From Tubiluchus corallicola (Eukaryota > Priapulida > Priapulimorpha > Priapulimorphida > Tubiluchidae): DNA of 64,000 bases. The stretch covers positions 62,001 to 126,000 of the forward strand of contig JAQGDQ010000388.1 in assembly GCA_030141605.1 (NCBI GenBank), given 5' to 3'. Shown here piece by piece: positions 1 through 9,600 of the stretch; position 1 is the stretch's first letter; the number at the start of each line of letters is the position of its first letter. The translations under genes were made by a program, and so were the position numbers. The notes beneath the pieces were generated by a model. That model did not search any database. It saw only the letters and a program-made list of their open reading frames with translations, and was not told the origin of the DNA.

Positions 1-611
1 TTTTCAAAAAATGTCCTATATTTTTTAGAATAATGTTCTACATTTTTGAAATTTCTAAAAAAAATTTCTGGGCGCCTGTTTGTATATGGGTAACAAATGA
101 AAGGTCTTGATTTAGTGTTGTCGTATGCAGGTTTGTTTCTCGAATCAGTGCCATCGTGAGGAATGGGGAGGGGTTGAGAAATATCCAAAACATTTTTCAC
201 CCATTTTTTACACAAAACTTGTACCTCTTATTTCTAGAAAATGGGAATATGCCACATTTAGGAATATTCGCCGTCAGTTTTTTATAAATATCTAACTTTT
301 CGACACGTGTTCAGAACAACGAAGTGGGCACTTGTGTACAGTGTTCATAGATTTCATTATTGAACATTTCCTTAAAAGTATTTAATCAAAAGTGACGAAT
401 CGTTAAGATGCTTAATTTGGAATTAGCACAGCTGAGCGAGCGGGAATGTGCTAGATGTCATTCCTTATTGTATTTGACAGCAGTAACCTATATTATTTTT
501 AACTGTATGTTTTTTAAATCTATATTCTTGATTAAAACTGGAGAAAATAGTGAAAACTGAAAATAATTGAAATAATGCTCACTGTTTTTAAATGTACGGA
601 CATTTTACCAG
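1..611 (+). other. LEMD3 intron, left edge
   Basis: This stretch ends in the 3' splice site (ccag) at 608-611 before the first LEMD3 exon in the window. I looked for the preceding winged-helix (MAN1/Src1p C-terminal) exon and did not find it, so it lies to the left of the window. The stretch is AT-rich, and I see no repeat or reading frame in it. Confidence 0.6.
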
Positions 612-3600
612 ATGTCGCCCAATGGGAAGAAAGTGTGGCAAGGTCAAGCTTTTGAGAACCGGGATACGGGGATGAATGCTATGGTCTACTGTCCTACACA
701 GTGTCTGAAGATTAGGAATATGTTTGAGAAAGATTCGTAAGTATTGTTTAACATGTTTTAGCAGGCAAAAATGACTGAGTATTCATAAGGTGTAATATTA
801 AACACAAAGTTTAAAGACTGCCTCAAAATAATATTTATAAAAAGTTGTTCCTTTTTTATGTTTTATTGTGCATGCAACCCTTGCTACAGATAAGACGCTC
901 ATCTGCATATTTGTGCATTTCTTCTGAGCAAAATTAAAAATTTCTTCAGAAATCAAAGCTGTGGGTAAGAAAATGCTACAAAAATGGCATATACTAGACA
1001 TAAAAATGTAAAAAAGCCAAAAGAAATAAAATATTTTTATTAATTCAAGTCACATTGCAAAAGTTGAAAAGAAAGGTCCAGTGAGCCCCCATGCCTGCCA
1101 TAGTGCTTTCATCTTCCAGCATCTTGTCATTTTAGTGAAATCCTAATACCATTGAGCTGTGCCAACTGTATATGTATTGCCATGCAGCCATGCACTTTGT
1201 TGGCATGTTTTGCAGTAAATGTGAACTCTGTTAATAATAAAGCATCTTTTTTCCTGTTGTGGTCATTGGCTGAGTAATCAGCAAAAAGTTCAGTAACATG
1301 GAAAAGAACAATAGTAATGGGAAAATGTCTGAAAATCTCCAGGGTAAATCAGCACAACCAATAAAATTGTGAGGTAAAAAATTGCAAAAAATTTCGAAGT
1401 ACTGCACTAAAATCTTATTTGAAACTTTGGGTGTAACTGTACTAGCCACTGTAGTAATGAGCAGCTTTGCTTACTGATTGTGTACAATGTCTTGTTTGAA
1501 ATACATAATATATTAATGAGTGGATTTTTAATCTGCATGAAGTATTAAACTGTTACTTGTCATACAGAGAGTGTTGTAAATGCACTAATGCAATTCATAA
1601 ATCGATAGAAAAGTGTACTGAACCTCCTTGGATTCACTCAAGGTAAGGGACTGCATTTGAAAACTAAAAATGAATAGTAAAAGTAAATGAAAAAAGTCAA
1701 AAAGTGGATATTTTTTTAGCTAATTTACTGTCATTTACATTTCAGTGAAACGATGGCGAATTGGGAAGAGTACATTCGTAATGCCATATTAGAGAAATGC
1801 TCACCTTGTAATGAAATTCTACACATTGCTATAGATAAGTCGTCTAGAGAGGTAAATACTGCACATATAATATAACCTAAAAAGGTAAATGTGAAAAAGA
1901 TATTTTGTTTATGACCTAAAAATGGTAAACATGAAAACGATATTGTCTTATTGGGAAAATAAGTGGTGAAAAACTCTTTGTTTAGAACATGACATTTTTT
2001 GTGCTTTGTCAATTTTATGTTTTTATTTTTGTGAACAGCATTCTTGGGTTCAGTTCTAGCTACTGGAAATTTTTCCCCATCTTTTTGTACCACCGAGAAG
2101 AATATGTTCTGTGATAATATGAAGGTTTAAGAACAGGTTGATAATGACACAATTCTTCGCCAGGTTATACAACTCGCTGATTACAATATAATGCGAGCAT
2201 TTTTCTAACGTGCATCATTTCTGGTTGGATGCATATCTAATTACCATTGCTATAACTCCAACAGTATTACTATCCTTGACAGTTCACAAAAAAGCATGTA
2301 TGCGGTTGGATGCGTATCTAATTACCATTGCTATAACTCCAACAGTATTACTATCCTTGACAGTTCACAAAAAAGCATGTATGCGGTTGGATGCGTATCT
2401 AATTACCATTGCTATGACTCCAACAGTATTACTATCCTTGACAGTTCACAGAAAAGCATGTATGCGGTTGGATGCGTATCTAATTACCATTGCTATGACT
2501 CCAACAGTATTACTATCCTTGACTGTTCACAGAAAAGCATGTATGCGGTTGGATGCGTATCTAATTACCATTGCTATGACTCCAACAGTATTACTATCCT
2601 TGACTGTTCACAGAAAAGCATGTATGCGGTTGGATGCGTATCTAATTACCATTGCTATAACTCCAACAGTATTACTATCCTTGACAGTTCACAAAAAAGC
2701 ATGTATGCGGTTGGATGCGTATCTAATTACCATTGCTATGACTCCAACAGTATTACTATCCTTGACCCCCATCTCCTAATTTCCATGACTACTGAAAATT
2801 AGATAAAGTTTGGAAGAGAAGCAACTAGTGAACTTAATGTATTCTGCTATATAAGAAGCCAAGTAGATTTGATGTTGGTTTAACATGTAGAGTATAGGTG
2901 ACCTTTGCATGAATTAATGTACCTTCCAATAGGAACTTGTATGTCTGGTCATGTGATTAGAGCTTTATTCTCCCAGGCATGCAAGTTCCAGTTGGTCTTG
3001 AGACAGCATTTGGAGAGGTTGAAAGTTTTCTACTGTAGTGGTATCATAATGTGTCATAAAAGTTTATAATCTGTGAACATTGTACATTTTGCAATAAAAT
3101 TGTTACAAGTTTTTTAACATCTGGTGCCGAAACCCGGGAGGTTCTGAGGAACTGGAATTGGTTTAGATACACAGTACACAAAGTGCCACATTTTGGAACT
3201 GGAATTGGTTTAGATACACAGTGCATAAAGTGCCACATTTTGGAACTGGAATTGGTTTAGATACAGTGCATTAAGTGCTACGTTTTGGAACTGGAATTGG
3301 TTTACATGCACAATGCACTGAGTGCTGTACTTAAAATTATTTCTTGCACTCACCTGCATTCCATACAGTATTACTAGGAACTGGAAATGTTTTGAATGCA
3401 CAGTGCATTAAGTGCTGCATTTAAGAAATAATTTCTTGCACTTACCTGCATTCCATACAGTATGACTAGGAACTGGAAATGGTTTGAATGCACAGTGCAT
3501 TAAGTGCTGCATTTAAGAAATAATTTCTTGCACTTACCTGCATTCCATACAGTATGACTAGGAACTGGAAATGGTTTGAATGCACAGTACATTAAGTGCT

Positions 3601-6600
3601 GCATTTAAGAAATAATTTCTTGCACTTACCTGCATTCGTTACAGCATGACAGATCAACTCAAATCTTCACAAGCTCAAATTCTTCATGCACCGGAGGGCG
3701 TTTCTGATACCGAAATACGTACCTATGTAACTGGGACGATACCGATGTCACGTCTAGAATTGATGGATCTTACGCAAAGGGAATTGAAAGATCTCTTACG
3801 AGACAAGGGTCTACCAGCCTACGGTACAAAAGCTGAGCTGGTTCGCAGAATACTGGAACACAGAGAGCAAAATGCCCGTGCCAGCCCAAACGTGATGGAG
3901 GAGGAACCGGAGACGTCAGCTGCAATGTCGAAGCCTGATTGTGATGAGGAGCCAGGAGAGAGTGAAGAGGATGAAGCATATCCACTGGTTCCACTGCTAG
4001 AAAAACCCAACATAGAGCTGCCCCTGGAGATTGATCAGGAGATTGAGATGTTCCTGCAGAAAATCAGAATACACAACCACAGATTTACTGAGATGCGGTA
4101 TGACATGATTAGGTTTAGTAATTCTTTGTATGATTTGTTATGCTTTGAAAATATTGAAACTTTGATTGACAAAGCAAACAATTACCTTTCTGATTATACA
4201 GATACCGTACAGGAGTTAATTGAGACTTATGGAAAATTGATAGATTGTTATTATCGTTGTAATAATGACACCATGGCAGATGCAACCAGTGAATTAATTA
4301 ATTCTAGGGCAGTTTTGAAACAAGATTTGTTAGGCTTACCAAAATTGCTACTACAGAAATTTAAAAGCAAAGGTAATTTTGAACTTAATCAGCAGAATTT
4401 GATTATACCTGCCCTAGAGCCTGTACATCAACCAGCAAGTACTACAAAAGCTTCTGGTGTGTTTGTTTCAAAAATCAAAAACACAGGCAATGCTGCCTTT
4501 GCTGGACAGGCAGGTACTAAAGCATATGGCAGTAATGTTTATAATGCTCACGATGATCAGAATTACCCCCCTTCATCAGTTTTCAATACAATGATGCAAA
4601 CCATGGATATGATTGCATCACGTCTTGAACGTCTTGAATCACGTGATCATCACATGGCAGACACTAATCCAAAACCTAAACACAGTGTTATGGATAATAC
4701 ATTGCATGAGTCTGTCATTGCTCAAACTTCTAAAGTACAACCTTCACGTTTAGCAAGTATGTATGCTTCCCCAGTACAAGCATGTCATGCTTCACAGGCA
4801 TCTAATGAAAGTGATTCTGATGCCTACTTTAGAAATTCAAGATTACCCAAGTTTCAATTACCCACTTTTTCGGGTGATGGTGATGATTTTCAGGGTTTCT
4901 GGTCAATTTTTCATGATGAGATTCACACACGTGCTGATCTGAAAGAAATGAAAAAATTGAATTACCTAAAAATGTCTTTAAAGGGTGTTCCGCTAGAAAT
5001 TGTGAAATCCTACCCAGCCATACCCGAAAGTTATCAGCAGGCAGTCAATCATTTGGTAAAGCGGTTTCTAAAGAAAGATGATTTGATAGATAGAAACTTA
5101 GACTTGCTTGAAAATTTAGAAACAGTTGCACCAAATGCTACAAACCTTCGAAAGTTTCTTGACAAAATTGAGTCAATACTGAGAACTTTGGCCATGTTGG
5201 GGTATGAGGAAGAGCATTACATAGTCAGACAAATTACCAGGCGTCTTCCAGCTAACATAAACAATGAATTGCGTAGAATGTGCTCTGGTATGACCCATGG
5301 TTCAAGGTGGAAACTAGATGATTTGATCAGAACCATGGAGTGGTATGTTGAAGACATTGAAGCAATTCAAAAGGATAAGAATTCAGTGCCCATACCTACT
5401 GAAAAACCCATAAGCAAACCTTCATACAAAAATGGTAAATTGGGTTTTGCAGGTCGACGACCAAACTACCAGCATGAATCTGTACTAAGTAATACTGAAC
5501 AACAGATTGCATTACAAAGTGAAGGTATTGGGCATCCTGGGTTATCAAGTCTACCACTTAACAAGGGCTCTAATAAACCTAAAGTGAACAAAGGTAAACC
5601 CAAATCAAACAAACCTGTTGGGTCTTCATCGGGATTCAAGAAATTCCCATGTTTCTTGTGTGGTAAGACTGGCCATCCGAGCAGGTACTGTCACGAGTTG
5701 TCAATTTCTGAAAAGAAAGCCATACTGAAAATGCAAAATAGATGTATGATATGCATGTCAAAAACTCATACTGAAGATACCTGCACTAAACAATGTGTTG
5801 TTTGTTTGGGTCGTCATAACCTCACTTTGTGTGAAAAGGCTGCATTTAACAAACGGCCCAACCCACAATGCGTTGAAATTAGTGCAGTGCCCAAGCAAAG
5901 CCATCTCACTAATGAGTCTATGCTGTTGAACTCAAAACCAAATTCAAAAACCACAATCATGCAGACAGTATTATGTTATGCATTCAACCCTCAAACATTG
6001 ATGAAAAGGGAACGAAAACTTCAAGATGGTGTAAGAATCAGAGGGTTTTTAGATACTGGTAGTCACACTAGCTACATAACAAAGTCACTAGCAGACCGAC
6101 TTGATTTGCCATTGAGCAATAAATCCACTGTTATGTTATCTACATTTGCTAATCCTGAGCCAAAACGAATTGAGTGCTATGATAGTGTAATAACTTTAAA
6201 CGGTGGTCCTACCTCTTGCCAATTAGAATTAGATGTAAGGGTTGTACCATTTATTGCTCAATATTCTCGAAGGCCTAGTCTCCCTTCTGACATTTATTCT
6301 AAGTTAAAGTGTTGGGAAGGTCTCATGGCCGATGTCCTACCAGGTACCCATTCTTCTGATGATGACCTGAAAGAGCAAATTGAACTCTTAATTGGAAATG
6401 ATCATTACTTCAGAGTATTGGGTGCTGAGAAGAGGAAATTAGGACCTGACATTTTTATGTTTGCTAGTTGTCTTGGTTACATTATTGGTGGCACAGTTCA
6501 GAAAAAATCCATTGATGCTGAAAATGAAAATGTCACATGTAACACAGCATTATTGTCATTTCAGCCTGGTTTTGACACTTCAATGAATTTGATCATTGAC

Positions 6601-9600
6601 AACTCGTCTAGTTTAGATGTTACTAAACCTGAAGTGCACTTGTCATGCATCGACATTGTTGCCAATTATGATGATAAGACAGAGCGTAGTTATCAGTTAG
6701 AGCGATTCTGGTCCCTGGATTCTTTAGGAATTCAGGATTCACCAACAGTTGATGATGATGAGATGGCTGTAAGAAAATTTGAAAACTCAGTAGAGTTTAG
6801 AGATGGCCGTTACATGGTAGAGTCTGAAATGCCCAATACAAAGGAAGTCTTCTTTGAAACATCGTGTGTAGCCAATGCCATAGCCTGCAAACAAAAAATT
6901 GGCAATGTGATTAACATCAATGATTACTCATCGTTAGACAGACTTCTAATAGTCACTGCCTTTGTACTCAGAATTTTGCAAGTAAATTGTACATTACAAA
7001 GAGGGCCTAAGATTGAGCACAAATCTCGTTACCATACAGGAGACAACACAGGCTTTGAAACTGTGGATCAGATGGATACAGTTTACTTACCTTGATTTTG
7101 TTCAGCAAAAATTGCAAAGGGCCTCTTCTAATGTCACCTTCTTTATGAATGATGCTGGTCTAATTGCTTGCAAAACAAGATTTCAGAATAAGCACAGTTT
7201 ATTAACATCACAACCACTATTACTACCAAATTGTAAACTTGTAGAACTAATTGTACAACATAAACACAAAGTTTATTGCCATGTTGGCATATCACAGGTT
7301 TTGACAATTTTCCGCATTAACTATTGGGTGCCTAATGGGCGCAATATCATAAGAGCTATCTTAAGAAAATGTTTAACATGTAGAAGATATGAAGGTGGTC
7401 CTTATTGCTCACCTCCATTTAAACAGTTACCTGATGAGCGTCTGGTACCCTCTTGTCCCTACTCTTATGTGGGAGTAGATTATATGGGGCCTATTTTGTA
7501 TAAGAGTGGTACTTCTAAAACCAAGAACTTGACAAAAAAGTCTTGGATAGTGTTGTTCGACTGCTTGACAACTAGGGCAGTTCATTTAGCTCTAGTTACA
7601 GACATGACAGCAGAATCTCTAATACTAGTCTTGAGAAGGTTCATAGCTCGCTATGGCTGTCCTAAAAAAATGTATTCAGATAATGCACCCACCTTCAAGC
7701 TAGTTCGAAATACCATGGATGCTCATTTCAATTCTGTATTGCATAGCAAGTTGTGCCAAGAATTTGCTACTAAATCTGGTTTTTCATGGTCTTTCATTAT
7801 CCCCAAAGCATCACATCAAGGGGGTCATTATGAAAGACTTGTCGGTCTGGTAAAACGCACTCTCAGAAAAACAACATTGTGCAAACCTCTTCCTTATGAT
7901 ATACTGGTGACTGTACTAGAAGAGATCCAGTACATCATAAACTCCAGACCATTCTGTTATGTTGACTCATCCACGTTAGAAGCATTGTCGCCAAATTCCT
8001 TTCTCATGCCTACTGGACATCGTCCACCTGGCATCCAAGACCTTGAAAGTAATGTGTGCAATGACCCAGATTTCCAACCAACGATAAAAACCTTAATTGA
8101 GAATTGGAAAAATGGTCAAAAACAAGTTAAACAATTTTGGAAACGGTGGCAAACTGAATACCTTGGAGACTTGCGTGCAAGAACCCAGTCAGAGCTGGTA
8201 ACTAAAAGGGGTGCACTCAAACAAATTCCAAAAATTAATGATGTTGTTCTAATTAAGGAAGAAAATCACCCAAGAGGGAGATGGAAATTAGGCCGAATTT
8301 CTCGGTTGTTAGGCAGTAGTGATGGGGAAGTACGAGGTGCTGAAGTGGTACTGGCTAATGGAAACTCATTGCAAAGACCCGTACATCATTTGTATCCTAT
8401 CACTCAGGCAGCATCTGACCAACCTCTTACTTGCAAGTCTCCAATGCTCGTCAAACGTATGTTAACTAAACGAGAATCAGCTGCCAAAGCAAGAAAAATT
8501 ATCAAAGGTCTGATTGATAATGATAAGGTTTAAGTAATTATCTTACCTCACGCTGTATAATTACATTCACATCTTTCTGGTTGTACACCAGCGTCCAGAA
8601 CAATGCAACCCATAAAGTTTTTATGAGTTGCGTACTAGTATTATTGTTATATCTATGACTTGCGCATTAATATTACTGTTAAATTTTTAATGATTTTGAA
8701 GGGATAATTAAACTACATGGCCTTTAGGAAATGGCACTCGCAGTAGCCCATAGCACTGTTAGACCCTTCCTCAGTTTTTATTAATTTTGTTACATTGTTT
8801 AGTTTTGTTTTGAAATTGATTACATGATTACTAGTTGCTGATTACATTGATTATTAGACGACTTTAAATGTATTGTCGGTTTTGTAGTGCCAATTAACAA
8901 AATCTGATTTTGATAATGTATAATGGTAATTTTTTCTCTGATGTTGTATTGTATGTATTGATGTAGCTTTGTGATCCATGACATGACATTTTGTGTTTGC
9001 TCTGTAGCTAATGACTTTTTCCATTTTCCTTTTTTTTCTCTGTTGGCGCAGTGTCGCTTATTGTACGCGATTGTATTATTATGTAATCTATTTAATTGTC
9101 AGTTTTCTACAAATGTTTCTTAGCTGCAGCCTCAATATGCCTCCCCATCTCCTAATTTCCATGACTACTGAAAATTAGATAAAGTTTGGAAGAGAAGCAA
9201 CTAGTGAACTTAATGTATTCTGCTATATAAGAAGCCAAGTAGGTTTAACATGTAGAGTAGAGGTGACCTTTGCATGAATTAATGTACCTTCCAATAGGAA
9301 CTTGTATGTCTGGTCATGTGATTAGAGCTTTATTCTCCCAGGCATGCAAGTTCCAGTTGGTCTTGAGACAGCATTTGGAGAGGTTGAAAGTTTTCTACTG
9401 TAGTGGTATCATAATGTGTCATAAAAGTTTATAATCTGTGAACATTGTACATTTTGCAATAAAATTGTTACAAGTTTTTTAACATCCATGTTTACATCAT
9501 TTTTTACATCCATCATACATGTTTTAACAGTTCACAAAAAAGCATGTATGCGGTTGGATGCGTATCTAATTACCATTGCTATAACTCCAACAGTATTACT

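Larger units (their letters stand above)
2767..9486 (+). mobile_element. BEL/Pao LTR retrotransposon lacking reverse transcriptase and RNase H
   Basis: The element is 6.7 kb in the sense orientation inside a LEMD3 intron. Order: 5' LTR, primer binding site, repeat-rich leader, ORF1 (Gag with SAP domain, zinc knuckles, aspartic protease), ORF2 (integrase), about 600 bp non-coding, 3' LTR. BEL/Pao membership follows from the DUF1759-type Gag, the DUF1758-type DTG protease and the integrase followed by a DUF5641-type tail. The segment that should encode reverse transcriptase and RNase H is absent: ORF1 passes directly from the pre-[10 protein letters not shown] motif to the post-RNase H YSSLDRLL motif. 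The element would therefore be non-autonomous. No polypurine tract is clear before the 3' LTR, and no target-site duplication is visible. Confidence 0.93.

Noticed and set aside
2210-2802. Two overlapping repetitive reading frames of 168-189 codons
   Set aside because: They are the 81-bp minisatellite read in two frames; the unit length is a multiple of three and lacks stops. The 9488-9925 frame is the same repeat running into the LEMD3 exon.
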